Assembly: GCF_900166985.1 (NCBI RefSeq)
Contig: NZ_FUZK01000001.1
Location: forward strand, 310,001-374,000
Source: Acholeplasma oculi
GTDB taxonomy: Bacteria; Bacillota_I; Bacilli_A; Acholeplasmatales; Acholeplasmataceae
Direction: 5' to 3'
DNA length: 64,000 nucleotides
Part shown: piece after piece, positions 30,837 to 41,176 of the stretch
Layout: every line of letters begins with the position of its first letter
How positions within the stretch are numbered: position 1 is the first letter of the stretch
Made by a program: the position numbers and the translations under genes
The notes under the pieces: generated by a model
Database searches by the model: none
The model's input: only the letters and a program-made list of their open reading frames with translations
What the model was told of the DNA's origin: nothing

Positions 30837-31547
30837 TCACTTCCTTAAATCATCTAAAATTTTTGTTTTTTCGATTGTTCTTCCATCTTTATATTTAACA
30901 ATTCTTGCTGGTTGACCAGCAACAACAGCATTCTCAGGCACATCTTCAGTCACAACAGCCCCTGCTGCAACAACTGCACCTTCACCTACTCTGACACCTT
31001 CAAGTATAACTGCATTTGCACCAACCAAGACCCCATCTTCTATGGTTGTTGGTGTTGCACTAGGTGGTTCTAATACACCTGCTACAACTGCACCTGCACC
31101 TATATGACAATCCTTACCAATTGTAGCTCTAGCTCCTAATACCGCATTCATGTCAATCATGGTTCGATCTCCAATAACTGCTCCAATATTGATAATAGAG
31201 CCCATCATAATAACGGCTTGGTCACCAATCGTAACATATTCTCTAATCCATGTACCTGGTTCAATACGTGCATTCACCTTAGAAATATCTTTCATAGGTA
31301 TTGCAGAATTTCTACGATCAAGTTCAACAACATAATCAAAGATATTTTCTTTATGATTTTCTAAAAATGGTAATAATGTATTACCTTCTCCAAAGACTAC
31401 ACCATGATTATGATCTCCAAAAAATTTGAATGTATTAAAGTCAATTTTTGAAAGATTTCCTTTTATATATGCTTTTACTGGTGTTTTCTTCGTAGCGTTT
31501 TTAATAAATTTTGCTATTTCATATGGATCGTTTAAAAATTCATTCAT
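30837..31547 (-). CDS. dapH: Tetrahydrodipicolinate N-acetyltransferase
   Basis: The 236-aa protein has the DapH N-terminal domain (residues 1-80, [20 protein letters not shown]) and a left-handed β-helix made of hexapeptide repeats, such as [19 protein letters not shown] and [14 protein letters not shown]. It transfers acetyl from acetyl-CoA to tetrahydrodipicolinate, committing the pathway to the acetylase variant. It overlaps dapB by 4 bases and is followed by the deacetylase. Length is normal for the family. Confidence 0.94.
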   Translation of the reverse strand: MNEFLNDPYEIAKFIKNATKKTPVKAYIKGNLSKIDFNTFKFFGDHNHGVVFGEGNTLLPFLENHKENIFDYVVELDRRNSAIPMKDISKVNARIEPGTWIREYVTIGDQAVIMMGSIINIGAVIGDRTMIDMNAVLGARATIGKDCHIGAGAVVAGVLEPPSATPTTIEDGVLVGANAVILEGVRVGEGAVVAAGAVVTEDVPENAVVAGQPARIVKYKDGRTIEKTKILDDLRK

Positions 31548-32269
31548 TTCGTGCCTCCTATTAAATCAGTCATATTATATAAACCTGCTTTTTTTGTTAC
31601 AATAAATTTTGCTGCTTTCATTGCGCCTTTAGCAAATACATGTTTATCATGTGCAATGTGTTTAAATTCTAAAGTTTCTTCTAAACTTGAGAAAATGATA
31701 CTATGTTCACCAGGTAAACTACCTAAACGTAAACTGTGAACATGAACACCTTTTAAATCACTATAACCTTCAATTAATGGTAATTCTTTTCTAGACTCAT
31801 GAACTGCTTGATAAAGTTTAATGGCAGTACCACTTGGACTATCTTTTTTAAAACGGTGATGTTTCTCAATAATCTCGATATCATAACTGGAATCGATTGC
31901 TTTTGATACTAATTTAATAGCTTCTTGCAGTAAATGTACACCAAATGAATAATTTTCAGTATAAAATATCGGAATATTTTCTGATGCTTTTTTAATCAGT
32001 AAGAAATCCTCACTAGAATATCCTGTAGTTGCAAGTACAAGTGGTAATTTCTTATCGACTGCGTACTCTAATAAACTCTTTAAAACTTGAGGACTTGAAA
32101 AATCAATTAAACAATCTGCATCAGGTAAGTCATTTAACTTGGTTTTAACCATTGGACTTTCAACTCTATCAAATCCAGCAACCAAAGTAAAAGAAGTATC
32201 ATTTTCAATGTTTTCTTTGAGAACTTGTCCCATTTTTCCAAGAATTCCTGATATCACAACTTTAATCAT
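31544..32269 (-). CDS. dapB: 4-hydroxy-tetrahydrodipicolinate reductase
   Basis: The 241-aa enzyme has the NAD(P)-binding loop [10 protein letters not shown] at residue 8 and the substrate-binding signature [15 protein letters not shown] near residue 130. It reduces the product of DapA to tetrahydrodipicolinate. It overlaps dapA by 8 bases and dapH by 4, and all lie in one operon. It is slightly shorter than E. coli DapB (273 aa), as is common in Firmicutes. Confidence 0.95.
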   Translation of the reverse strand: MIKVVISGILGKMGQVLKENIENDTSFTLVAGFDRVESPMVKTKLNDLPDADCLIDFSSPQVLKSLLEYAVDKKLPLVLATTGYSSEDFLLIKKASENIPIFYTENYSFGVHLLQEAIKLVSKAIDSSYDIEIIEKHHRFKKDSPSGTAIKLYQAVHESRKELPLIEGYSDLKGVHVHSLRLGSLPGEHSIIFSSLEETLEFKHIAHDKHVFAKGAMKAAKFIVTKKAGLYNMTDLIGGTK

Positions 32270-33131
32270 GTTTCACCAACTTATACTTTTTTAGTGCTTC
32301 TATTAATAGTTTATCATGTTTCTTATCTATTTTAACTAAAGGTAGTCTAGGACTCCCAACTTCAAAACCCATATGTATTAAAGCAGCTTTAACAGGAATA
32401 GGGTTAGTCTCTATAAACATTGATTGGTGTAAATCATTATATTTGATAAAATCAGTTTCATTTAAGTGCTTATGATTCATAATTAGATGTTTTAATTCTT
32501 TGGGTACTAAATTTCCAGTAACTGAAATTGCTCCATCACCACCTAATTTTAATGTTTCATAAAGCTGATCATCATTACCTGTTAAAACGATAAAATTTTT
32601 ATGAGTCTGGTCAATAATTTTCTTAACTTGTTCTAAATCACCACTAGCTTCTTTAATACCTATAATCTTTGGATTTTTACTTAATTTTTTTACACTTTCA
32701 ACGAATAAATTAATCCCTGTTCTTGAAGGTACATTGTAAAGCATGACTGGTAGGTTTGTTGATTTTGCAATAGTCTCAAAATGTTTTATAAGACCACGTT
32801 GAGGCGGCTTATTATAGTATGGTGTTACAACTAATAACCCCTTAGCTCCATAGCTTTCAGCTAATCTTGATAATTTAATACTTTCCTTTGTATCATTGGT
32901 CCCTGTTCCTACCATGATTGGTATTTGATTTCCTACTGTATCTACAGAAAACTTAATAATATCTTTCTTTTCCTTTAAAGATAAGGTTTGAGCTTCACCT
33001 GTAGAACCTAATATAACAAGAAAATCCGTACCATTTTTAACATGAAAAAATAGTAGTTCTTTTAATACATCATAATCTACTTTTGCGCCTTTAAAAGGCG
33101 TAACGAGGGCAACACCTAATCCTTTAAACAT
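32262..33131 (-). CDS. dapA: 4-hydroxy-tetrahydrodipicolinate synthase
   Basis: The 289-aa TIM-barrel aldolase has the active-site loop GSTGEAQTL near residue 43, YNVPSRTG near 133 and the Schiff-base lysine in IGIKEASGD near 160. It condenses pyruvate with aspartate semialdehyde and is the first committed step of the DAP/lysine branch. It overlaps asd and dapB by 8 bases each, so expression is coupled. Confidence 0.96.
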   Translation of the reverse strand: MFKGLGVALVTPFKGAKVDYDVLKELLFFHVKNGTDFLVILGSTGEAQTLSLKEKKDIIKFSVDTVGNQIPIMVGTGTNDTKESIKLSRLAESYGAKGLLVVTPYYNKPPQRGLIKHFETIAKSTNLPVMLYNVPSRTGINLFVESVKKLSKNPKIIGIKEASGDLEQVKKIIDQTHKNFIVLTGNDDQLYETLKLGGDGAISVTGNLVPKELKHLIMNHKHLNETDFIKYNDLHQSMFIETNPIPVKAALIHMGFEVGSPRLPLVKIDKKHDKLLIEALKKYKLVKHD

Positions 33132-34116
33132 TGCTTAAAAACTCCTTAATAATATATTCTGCAATTTGAACAGCATTAGATGCAGCACCTTTTCTAACAT
33201 TATCTGCAACTGTCCATAACAGTAATTTATTTGGATAATTTAAATCCATTCTGATACGTCCAATATGTACATCATCACTATCCATTAAATCCTTCGGTGT
33301 TGGAAATGTTGGATCTTTATAAACCTTAATAAATGATTTTTCTTGAAATGCTTGGATTAACTCTTCTAAATCAACAGGTTTTTTAGTGGTAACTTTCATT
33401 GAGACACTATGCCCAACTCGCACAGGTACACGTACACATGTTGCTGAAACAAAAACATCTTGGTTCAATATTTTTCTTGTTTCATTCACCATTTTTAATT
33501 CTTCTTTTGTAAATCCATTTTCTGTAAAATGATCAATTTGCGGAATGACATTTTCGTAAATGGATTTTGGATAAAAGATTGGTTCTAATCCCTCTTTGGT
33601 TCGATCTAAATCTTTAAGTCCAGGATGACCTGAACCACTTACTGCTTGATAGCTTGTATAATCTACCTCTTCAAGTCCGAATAAATCTTTAATCACCTTT
33701 AAAGGTACTACACTTTGGATTGTTGAACAGTTGGGATTTGCAATTAAGTAATCATCTTTTTCAAGTATATTAATATTAACCTCAGGTACGATAAGTTTTA
33801 TGTTTTCGTGCATTCTGAATGCACTTGAATTATCAATTACATAAATATGTTTTTTAGCTGCCATAGGTGCATAGATTTTTGCAATATCACTGTCTACAGC
33901 AAATAATACGATATCCAGTTTGTCGTTAACAAAATGCTCAGTTAATTCTTGAATAACTAAAGGTTTTTCATTAAAGTATACAATTTCACCTTTTGAACGA
34001 CTTGATGCATATAAACGAACATTGGAAATGGGTAGTTTATAACTTTCTAAAACCTTCAACATTGTTTGACCAACCAATCCTGTTGCTCCAACGATACCTA
34101 TTTGAATATCTCTCAT
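33124..34116 (-). CDS. asd: Aspartate-semialdehyde dehydrogenase
   Basis: The 330-aa enzyme has the NADP loop [11 protein letters not shown] at residue 10 and the active-site cysteine in NPNCSTIQ near residue 129, with [10 protein letters not shown] near residue 160. It reduces aspartyl phosphate to aspartate semialdehyde, which feeds DapA. It overlaps dapF by 4 bases and dapA by 8. Genes for threonine or methionine synthesis are not in the window, so the operon appears directed to lysine. Confidence 0.95.
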   Translation of the reverse strand: MRDIQIGIVGATGLVGQTMLKVLESYKLPISNVRLYASSRSKGEIVYFNEKPLVIQELTEHFVNDKLDIVLFAVDSDIAKIYAPMAAKKHIYVIDNSSAFRMHENIKLIVPEVNINILEKDDYLIANPNCSTIQSVVPLKVIKDLFGLEEVDYTSYQAVSGSGHPGLKDLDRTKEGLEPIFYPKSIYENVIPQIDHFTENGFTKEELKMVNETRKILNQDVFVSATCVRVPVRVGHSVSMKVTTKKPVDLEELIQAFQEKSFIKVYKDPTFPTPKDLMDSDDVHIGRIRMDLNYPNKLLLWTVADNVRKGAASNAVQIAEYIIKEFLSNV

Positions 34117-34901
34117 ATAAAATTCCCTTCTAGTATTTTTTCTGCAGGACCTGTTAAGTATATTTGATTATCTTTGACTTCAACAACAAGTTTACCACCT
34201 TTAACATCAACAAATACTTCACCTTGATCGACTAATCCTAACATCATAGCATGATAAACAGATGCAGAAACACCAGTTCCACAAGAAAGTGTCCAACCTG
34301 AACCTCTTTCAAATGTTTCAACAAACAAATGGTTTCTATGAATCACTTTTACAAAATTAATATTCGCTCCATCCACAAATATTGGATCATTTTGAATACT
34401 TTTAGCTTCTTTTTTTAAATCTTCTGTTACATCATATATAATTGCATGTAAAGTTCCAACAGATAGTATATAACCATCCAGTATATTAAAATGATACACG
34501 TGATGGCTATCATAACTTTGTGTAAGTTCATCTTCTGAAAATATAAGTTTTGGTTCACCAATATTAACTTTGATCATATCAGAGTCTATGACTATATCTT
34601 TTACACCAGATAATGTCTCAATTTTAAATACAGGTTTTGAAACAAGTTGATGATTATAAACAAATTTTGCAAATGCACGAATGCCATTACCACACATTTT
34701 TGCAATCGATCCATCTGAATTATAATAATTCATCTTGATATCTGCAACAACAGAACTTGATGGAAATAAAATACCATCGGCACCTACACCAAATCTTCTG
34801 TGGCAAACTTTAATTGCAACCTCACTAGGATTTAATACTTCTTCTTTAAATAAAATAAAATCATTACCTGTTGCTTGATATTTTTCTATATACATCCTCA
34901 T
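34113..34901 (-). CDS. dapF: Diaminopimelate epimerase
   Basis: The 262-aa enzyme has the two catalytic cysteines in MCGNGIRAF (near residue 70) and LSCGTGVSAS (near residue 205). It converts LL-DAP to meso-DAP, the substrate of LysA. A second ATG two codons in (34895) has better spacing to AGGATGG than the first. In a wall-less cell meso-DAP would serve only as lysine precursor. Confidence 0.94.
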   Translation of the reverse strand: MRMYIEKYQATGNDFILFKEEVLNPSEVAIKVCHRRFGVGADGILFPSSSVVADIKMNYYNSDGSIAKMCGNGIRAFAKFVYNHQLVSKPVFKIETLSGVKDIVIDSDMIKVNIGEPKLIFSEDELTQSYDSHHVYHFNILDGYILSVGTLHAIIYDVTEDLKKEAKSIQNDPIFVDGANINFVKVIHRNHLFVETFERGSGWTLSCGTGVSASVYHAMMLGLVDQGEVFVDVKGGKLVVEVKDNQIYLTGPAEKILEGNFI

Positions 34902-34907
34902 ACCATC

Positions 34908-36110
34908 CTAAACATTAAAGTGTTTAGCCAACACTTCAATAACTTTATCTTTTTTGGAACGATCAAAAGTATATGATATTGAAATCTCGGATGTTGTAAC
35001 TAATTTAAACTCTAAATCATTATCTGCAAGTACTTCAAACGCTTCAGCTGCTATCCCACTTTGTGTGCGCATAGCACTACCAATTAAAGATACTTTAACC
35101 ACATCATCAATTCTTAAAATATTGACTACTGGATACTTTACTTTAAACTGATCAAGAACTTCATTGACTGCATCTAAATCATCTGCATGAGCAGTAAAAG
35201 CAATATTCATATTGCCACCAATACTAGGATTTTGGTTAATAACATCGACATTAACTTCATTTTTAGCTAAATCTCTGAATAGTTCAGCAGTTAGTTTTGC
35301 AGAATAAGGAATACGTTTCATAGAAACCATAATCACTTTATCAGAAACTGCGATTCCAGTTATTTTTTTATCTTCTAAACCATCTTTATAATTCATAATA
35401 TATGTTCCTTCCTCATCACTTAATGTCTTAGCGACATAAACGATCACACCATGATTTTGTGCGATATCAATACTTCTAGGTTCCATTACTTTAGCACCAA
35501 GAAATGCCATTTCCTTCATTTCTTCATAATCGATTTGTTTTAACTTTTTAGCATCTTTATAAAGTCTAGGATCTATTCCGTAAATACCATCTACATCCGT
35601 GTATATTTCACAAATTGAATTTAGTTTAGCAGCCAGTGCTACAGCAGATGTATCCGATCCACCTCTACCTAGTGTTGTAATATCACCTTGTTCATTAAAT
35701 CCTTGAAATCCTGCAACAATAACAATCTTTCCTAATGCGAGTTCACTTTCAATTTTTTCCGTATGAATATCTGATATTTTATTTTTAGTATGCGTACCTT
35801 TTGTTAAAATACCTGCTTGAGTACCGGTAAGTGCAATTGAGTTTTCTCCCATTTCTTGTAGTATTAAAGATAATAATGAGATTGAAACAACTTCACCTGT
35901 TGAAATCAATAAATCCATTTCTCTTTTATTCGGATACAATGAGATTTCTTTGGCCATTGAAATCAATTGGTTTGTTGTTTTTCCCATTGCAGATACTACG
36001 ATAATTAATTCATCATATAGTTTTTTTCTTTTTATAATAACTTCAGCAACTTTTTTCATCAGTTCAATCGTTGCTACACTTGAACCTCCAAATTTTAAAA
36101 CTGCTCTCAC
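34908..36110 (-). CDS. lysC: Aspartate kinase
   Basis: The 400-aa monofunctional aspartokinase has KFGGSSVAT at residue 6, the kinase loop GRGGSDTSAVALAA near residue 150 and two ACT regulatory domains from about residue 260. It phosphorylates aspartate and opens the pathway. The start is a GTG just after the lysA stop codon, with GAGG placed well. The ACT pair implies feedback by lysine (alone or with threonine), on top of riboswitch control. Confidence 0.95.
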   Translation of the reverse strand: MRAVLKFGGSSVATIELMKKVAEVIIKRKKLYDELIIVVSAMGKTTNQLISMAKEISLYPNKREMDLLISTGEVVSISLLSLILQEMGENSIALTGTQAGILTKGTHTKNKISDIHTEKIESELALGKIVIVAGFQGFNEQGDITTLGRGGSDTSAVALAAKLNSICEIYTDVDGIYGIDPRLYKDAKKLKQIDYEEMKEMAFLGAKVMEPRSIDIAQNHGVIVYVAKTLSDEEGTYIMNYKDGLEDKKITGIAVSDKVIMVSMKRIPYSAKLTAELFRDLAKNEVNVDVINQNPSIGGNMNIAFTAHADDLDAVNEVLDQFKVKYPVVNILRIDDVVKVSLIGSAMRTQSGIAAEAFEVLADNDLEFKLVTTSEISISYTFDRSKKDKVIEVLAKHFNV

Positions 36111-37367
36111 TTATAGAACCTCATCATATTGAATTAAATCCATCATGGACTGTCTTTTTACAATCAACTTATCTTTCCCTTTAGAGAGAAATACAACTGC
36201 AGGAATTGTGAGTCTGTTATAATTTGATGCCATAGAATAATGATATGCACCTGTTGTTTTAACTAACAATAAATCTCCCGGATTTGCTTTTGGTAGTAAG
36301 ATGTCATGAATAATAATATCACCGCTCTCACAAGCTTTACCAGCAACCGTATATGTTGTATCAGGTTCATGATTTTCTTTATCAATAATTAAACAATCAT
36401 ATTTTGCTTGATAGAGTGCTGTACGTATATGATCATTCATGGATCCATCAATAAATATATATTTCTTGTGATTGATTGTTTCTTTTGTTTGATTAATGGT
36501 GTAGAGTGTATAACCTGCTTCTGCTACGATGCTTCTACCTGGTTCTATCATGACATGAGGCATGATAATACCCAATTGATTAGCAGTTTCATATATAGAA
36601 TCCAGCATCATTGGTAAAACCTTTTCTAAATCTAATCTAATATCATCTTTTAAGTATTTCACGCCAAACCCACCACCAAGATTTACCGCTTTAAGATCGA
36701 CATTATATGTATCTTTAACTAATTTATAAAAATTAAGTACAGTTTTTGCATGTTCAATAAAGGATTTTGGCTCTAAAATCTGTGAACCTATATGGGAATG
36801 TGTACCAAGAAACTCGATATATGGATGCTTACTTAATTCAAAAATAATTTCAAGAGTTTCCTTATCTTCAATGGAAACTCCAAATTTAGAGTCTAATTTG
36901 GAAGTTTTAATGTACTCATGGGTATGTGCATCAATACCTGGATTGATGCGTAACATCACTTTTGGAATATAGTTTTCACTGACAATGTCCATTAATAGTC
37001 TAGCTTCAAATGGATTATCAAGAACAATGTAACCAATCTTAAAATTTAATGCCATCTGTAATTCTTCTATTGTTTTATTATTTCCGTGTAAAACGATATG
37101 TTTTGGATCAAATCCTGCTTTGAGTGCAGTATATACCTCACCTTGTGATACACAGTCCAACATTAAACCTTCTGACTTTATAAGTTGAACCATTCCAATT
37201 GTTAAAAATGCTTTGGATGCGTATATAACTGAAGTTTTTATATCTTTATGTTTAAAATTTTTGATGAATCTTTGACATTGTAGTCTTATTGCATCCTCAT
37301 CATACACATATAGAGGTGTCTGATATTTGTCTTTAAGTGTTTTAATATCTACGTTTGCTATTTGCAT
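36111..37367 (-). CDS. lysA: Diaminopimelate decarboxylase
   Basis: The 418-aa PLP enzyme of the alanine-racemase-like fold has the PLP lysine in VIYASKAFLT near residue 50, the HSHIGSQI signature near 190, GGGFG near 228 and CESGD near 340. It makes lysine from meso-DAP. It is the first gene after the lysine riboswitch. No classic ribosome-binding site lies directly before the ATG; AAAGG is found upstream of a small hairpin (37379-37398), which would bring it near the start. Confidence 0.95.
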   Translation of the reverse strand: MQIANVDIKTLKDKYQTPLYVYDEDAIRLQCQRFIKNFKHKDIKTSVIYASKAFLTIGMVQLIKSEGLMLDCVSQGEVYTALKAGFDPKHIVLHGNNKTIEELQMALNFKIGYIVLDNPFEARLLMDIVSENYIPKVMLRINPGIDAHTHEYIKTSKLDSKFGVSIEDKETLEIIFELSKHPYIEFLGTHSHIGSQILEPKSFIEHAKTVLNFYKLVKDTYNVDLKAVNLGGGFGVKYLKDDIRLDLEKVLPMMLDSIYETANQLGIIMPHVMIEPGRSIVAEAGYTLYTINQTKETINHKKYIFIDGSMNDHIRTALYQAKYDCLIIDKENHEPDTTYTVAGKACESGDIIIHDILLPKANPGDLLLVKTTGAYHYSMASNYNRLTIPAVVFLSKGKDKLIVKRQSMMDLIQYDEVL

Positions 37368-37378
37368 TCATATCGTTT

Positions 37379-37398
37379 CAATCATCCATGAATGATTG
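37379..37398 (-). promoter_or_regulatory. Hairpin in the lysA translation-initiation region
   Basis: CAATCAT and ATGATTG form a 7-bp stem with a 6-base loop between AAAGG (ribosome-binding site) and the lysA ATG. Folding shortens the distance from about 30 to about 10 bases, which could permit or tune initiation. Confidence 0.4.
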
Positions 37399-37419
37399 CC
37401 TTTCATTTTTTATTTTTTA

Positions 37420-37622
37420 AAAATAAAAATCACTGCAAAAGCTAGTGATTATACTAAAACTCTTGCCTATTCTCAAATAATGCGCAATTCTTAAACCTTT
37501 AGGCGAGTTTTAAGAAACAGTTGTAAATTTATTCAATTTACACCCAGCAAATCTAGTTGCTTCGGCGGTAACACCTTTTCCAGTCATGGTACTATTTGTT
37601 ATCCGCAGCCTCATTATATGAG
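37420..37622 (-). promoter_or_regulatory. Lysine riboswitch (L box) with terminator
   Basis: The aptamer (37472-37622) has P1 strands CTCATATAATG and CATTATTTGAG, and the conserved words GAGGCTGCGGA, AGTA, GCCGAAG, GCTGGGT and ACTGT in L-box order. Downstream, ATCACT and AGTGAT with a T-rich tail (37420-37450) form an intrinsic terminator. High lysine is expected to stabilise P1 and end transcription before lysA. A TGTTATAAT extended -10 at 37644-37652 supplies the promoter. Confidence 0.92.
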
Positions 37623-37660
37623 ATGATTTATTTTTCATTGTATATTATAACATGTTATTA

Positions 37661-37703
37661 AAAAAAAGTACGATATTCATCTTTTTAATGAATATCGCAC
37701 CTT
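37661..37703 (-). terminator. Intrinsic terminator after the 5'-nucleotidase gene
   Basis: GTGCGATATTCAT and ATGAATATCGTAC form a long, almost perfect stem, followed by eight T residues on the minus strand. T residues on the other side suggest it works in both directions. It separates the nucleotidase from the lysine operon promoter. Confidence 0.75.
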
Positions 37704-37704
37704 T

Positions 37705-39423
37705 TTATGCAATAAAATCAAATTTTGGAATGATATATGCTTGCTTAGCAAGTGGTAATTCCCAAACAAGTGGTAAACTCGTTGACCAAGAAGTGTGTCC
37801 TAACTCTTTTTGAGTTTCAACCAGTTCAACAAATATATCTAAAACGGTTTTACGTGTATAAATGACATTAGGAAGATTTCTTAAAGTTGAACTACTTCCA
37901 AATATATAATCATTGACAGCCATTAAGTACGTTTGATTACTTTGAATTTGACCACTTGATAGTCCATCTTTAAAACTTAATCCATGATTACCTGTTTCAC
38001 CAAGTAGAATTGAACCTGTAACTTCAACTAATACTACTGTATTGTCAAAAGGAGAAATTTGGAATAGTTTTGCGTAACTAATATCTTCATTTTGTAAGAT
38101 AGAGTCTCTTGTTCCACCAAAGTTATGGACACCTACATCGGCACCAAAGTAAGATTGCATCAACTTAGCTATAAATATCGTAAGTTCACTTTGACTATAA
38201 TAATTTGATGATTTCATAATCGGTTCGTATAAAGATTCAATTTCTTCATAAAAACCTTCTATTTTTAATTGAATACTCGCTTCTTCTGTTCGTAATCTAG
38301 CATCATTTGATTCATTTAAATTCTTCATTGTAAAACTTGTTACACCTAAACCCTTTTGGTAATGAATTAAAACATTACCTAGGTTTTCACCATATGCTCC
38401 TGTTTGAAGTAATGGTTTACCATTGACTTCTTGAGTGTAAGCCTGATGTGTATGACCATTAAATATCATATCTACTTTCTTATCCCCTGTAAAACCTGCA
38501 ACTTGATTATTAAACTGTGAAGAATCGGCATGGTTAATTGCAATTACAATTTCTGCACCTAATTCTTTACGAACATATTCTGCCCAATATCCAACACGCT
38601 CTATCGGATCAATAAATGTATGATCTTTAACTCTTGCATATGCAATCGAACTTTCAAGACCATAACCCATCGTTCCAATTACAGCTATTTTAACACCTTG
38701 TTTTTCAATTATTGTATAAGGCTCAAATCCATCTTCCAGGGTATTGGTTTCTTTTTTATATACATTAGCTCCTAGAAGTGGGTAATTTGCTTGTAATGGA
38801 AATGATCCGTCAAAATATTTTGTAACTTCTTCAATTCCCCAATCAAATTCATGATTACCGATAACAAATGCATCAAGTTCCATGTCATTGAGGAGTTCAA
38901 TCACAGAGGCACCATCATACCAATTTGAAATGATTTGACCTTGTAACATATCTCCACCAGCCAGGAATAATGTTTCTTCTGGTTTATTTTCTTTTTCATT
39001 CATAATAACATTTGCTATTTTAGCTAATCCCATAGAGCTTTCATCTTCTAATATAGCTCCATGTAAATCATTTAAATAATATATATTTAAACTAATCTCA
39101 TCATCTGAAATTGAACGAACCACTTTAACTTCACTAAACTCCTGATATTTTTTGTCATCATAGTTTAGATTAAAAATTAAAGCATATTCACCCACTTGAT
39201 CATAGTTAACTAAGGCATCATTATAAGTAACATATTCTAACAAACTTGTTCCATCGGATAATTCAGCAACAATATCTTCCATAAAATCAGGTGTTTCATC
39301 ATCGATATAGTGTATATATTGTTCAGGTGCTTCAAATATAATTTCTAAAGGTACAGGTCTTACGCATGCTTGTAGAATCATTAAAACAAACAACATCATA
39401 AACCCAGTCATAATCTTTTTCAT
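37705..39423 (-). CDS. Surface lipoprotein of the 5'-nucleotidase/UshA family
   Basis: The 572-aa protein starts with a lipoprotein signal (MKKIMTGFMMLF, lipobox LQAC near residue 20), so it is anchored outside the membrane. A ~85-residue domain follows, then a metallophosphatase with NDLHGAI, GGDMLQGQ, GNHEFDWG and NGHTHQ in order, and the 5'-nucleotidase C-terminal domain (FGGTRDSIL). It releases nucleosides and phosphate from external nucleotides for salvage. I start at 39423, after GAGG; the frame opens four codons earlier from a TTG. Confidence 0.88.
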   Translation of the reverse strand: MKKIMTGFMMLFVLMILQACVRPVPLEIIFEAPEQYIHYIDDETPDFMEDIVAELSDGTSLLEYVTYNDALVNYDQVGEYALIFNLNYDDKKYQEFSEVKVVRSISDDEISLNIYYLNDLHGAILEDESSMGLAKIANVIMNEKENKPEETLFLAGGDMLQGQIISNWYDGASVIELLNDMELDAFVIGNHEFDWGIEEVTKYFDGSFPLQANYPLLGANVYKKETNTLEDGFEPYTIIEKQGVKIAVIGTMGYGLESSIAYARVKDHTFIDPIERVGYWAEYVRKELGAEIVIAINHADSSQFNNQVAGFTGDKKVDMIFNGHTHQAYTQEVNGKPLLQTGAYGENLGNVLIHYQKGLGVTSFTMKNLNESNDARLRTEEASIQLKIEGFYEEIESLYEPIMKSSNYYSQSELTIFIAKLMQSYFGADVGVHNFGGTRDSILQNEDISYAKLFQISPFDNTVVLVEVTGSILLGETGNHGLSFKDGLSSGQIQSNQTYLMAVNDYIFGSSSTLRNLPNVIYTRKTVLDIFVELVETQKELGHTSWSTSLPLVWELPLAKQAYIIPKFDFIA

Positions 39424-39499
39424 AGTAAACCTCAATCTTTTAGAGTCTATTAAATATTATAACATGATAGTACCTTTAAATTCTTTGTAAGAAGCATAA

Positions 39500-39527
39500 T
39501 AAAAGGGATGAAATATAAGTTCATCCC
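39500..39527 (-). terminator. Intrinsic terminator of the GGDEF gene
   Basis: GGGATGAA and TTCATCCC form an 8-bp stem followed by TTTTATT on the minus strand, about ten bases after the stop codon at 39538. Confidence 0.65.
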
Positions 39528-39537
39528 AATTTTTCTA

Positions 39538-41052
39538 TTAATCTTCAAATACTTTAAAATCATTTTTTTGATGATGTTTAACAGAATACATTGCGATATC
39601 TGCTTTTCTCATCAAATCTGTAATCTCAGTTCCATGAAGTGGATATACCGCATATCCAATAGATGCTGTCACTTGGAATCGGTAATCCCTATAGACAAAA
39701 CCTTTATTTAAGATGTTTGTAACGCGTTTAATACGTTCTTCTAAAACTTCTTTATTACGTTGATAATTTACAACAAGTACAAATTCATCTCCACCATAAC
39801 GTGCGATGAAATCGTCTTCTTCTAAATTGTTTTTTAATTTTTGTGCCATGAGTTTTAAGACTTCATCACCAGCATCATGTCCATACATATCATTAATTTG
39901 CTTAAAGTCATCTAAATCTATAGTAACAATAGCAAATTTTTCAAAGGAATTCTTAGCTCCTTCTATATATTTCAAAAATTTTCTTCTGTTTGGTAATTCT
40001 GTTAATAAATCATAATGTGCATAATAATAAAGTTTTTCTTTTAATTTGTGAATTTCACTGATATTTGTAAATGTCATTAATGTGTGAACATTATCATCAT
40101 ATTGAATAAATGAAGTGTTCAGTAAACACTGAATTCTTTCCTTATTTGAATTCATAATAGAAAGTTCGGTATTTTGAATATTTGGATTCATTTCATAAAT
40201 ATCTTGAAGTAGATCCTGATCAACAAGTTCAAATAGTTTTGCATGTGTAATATTTGAATCAACAATGTCTTTGGATTGATAACCAAAAATATCTGCAAAT
40301 TTTTGATTAATCTCAATGATCATTCCATCTTCATTCAACATCATCATTGCCAGTGGTGATTCATTAAAAATGATTTTAAACTTTTCATGTTCTTGATCAA
40401 CTTTAACATGTGTTTTTTGATTAATAAACAAATTAAAGTAAATCGCCATCATGATAAATAACAAATATTGAATTAACATCAACGTGTATCCTAAATCATT
40501 TGCAATCAAAGCATTTGTGTTGTTTAAATCTACATTGAAACCATTAATTGATCTTATCGCTGAAACTATAACGAGTGATAAAAGTATAGTGATAAACATA
40601 TATTTATCCATTTTATTCTGTTTGTCACCATGAATTAAAAGAATCATGATACTTCTCACATAAGTATATATGAGTGCGAGTTGCAACGCCAATATTTGAA
40701 ACGAAATCTGATCATCAAACCATAGAAAATATAGTGCAAGTGAGAATAATAAAAAATTAATAATGATGACATCTAAATGTAAATTTTTTAAAATAAAGAA
40801 TCGGGAGATACCTCTTAAAAGTAAAATATTTCCTAACATAAACAAAGCTAAAATAAAAGGAACAAAAATGAATTTTGTTTCAAGCGTTGTTAAACCTGAG
40901 ATTACAAGTGCGATAGAGTTTAGGTTTACACCTACAATCCACTCACGAATTCCCTTAAATTGTTCTTTGAGCCTTTGATATGAAATTAATGTTAAAAGCG
41001 TGATGATAGATGTGACAAAAAAGGCTGTTATTGCTAAAGATGTATAAACCAT
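39538..41052 (-). CDS. Membrane diguanylate cyclase with PAS domain
   Basis: The 504-aa protein has about seven membrane segments in residues 1-205, a PAS domain near 225-330 (NESPLAMMMLNEDGMIIEIN) and a GGDEF domain near 335-504. The active site reads RYGGDEF and DLDDFKQIND is present, so it should make c-di-GMP from GTP. The inhibitory-site Arg nine residues before GGDEF is replaced by Glu (LEEDDFIARY), so product inhibition is probably absent. No EAL or HD-GYP gene is in the window. The start ATG lies after a GGGGAGAAC site. Confidence 0.92.
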   Translation of the reverse strand: MVYTSLAITAFFVTSIITLLTLISYQRLKEQFKGIREWIVGVNLNSIALVISGLTTLETKFIFVPFILALFMLGNILLLRGISRFFILKNLHLDVIIINFLLFSLALYFLWFDDQISFQILALQLALIYTYVRSIMILLIHGDKQNKMDKYMFITILLSLVIVSAIRSINGFNVDLNNTNALIANDLGYTLMLIQYLLFIMMAIYFNLFINQKTHVKVDQEHEKFKIIFNESPLAMMMLNEDGMIIEINQKFADIFGYQSKDIVDSNITHAKLFELVDQDLLQDIYEMNPNIQNTELSIMNSNKERIQCLLNTSFIQYDDNVHTLMTFTNISEIHKLKEKLYYYAHYDLLTELPNRRKFLKYIEGAKNSFEKFAIVTIDLDDFKQINDMYGHDAGDEVLKLMAQKLKNNLEEDDFIARYGGDEFVLVVNYQRNKEVLEERIKRVTNILNKGFVYRDYRFQVTASIGYAVYPLHGTEITDLMRKADIAMYSVKHHQKNDFKVFED

Positions 41053-41131
41053 GTTCTCCCCTAATGATTTATTATATGAACATTATATACTATTTATTAA
41101 TTTTGTCCATGCTAATTTATATGAATTTACA

Positions 41132-41164
41132 TAAAAAAAGCGAAAACTTATTCATTTTTCGCTC
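41132..41164 (-). terminator. Intrinsic terminator of guaC
   Basis: On the minus strand AGCGAAAAA and TTTTCGCT form a stem, followed by at least six T residues, just after the guaC stop codon at 41177. Confidence 0.65.
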
Positions 41165-41176
41165 TTAAACATCATT

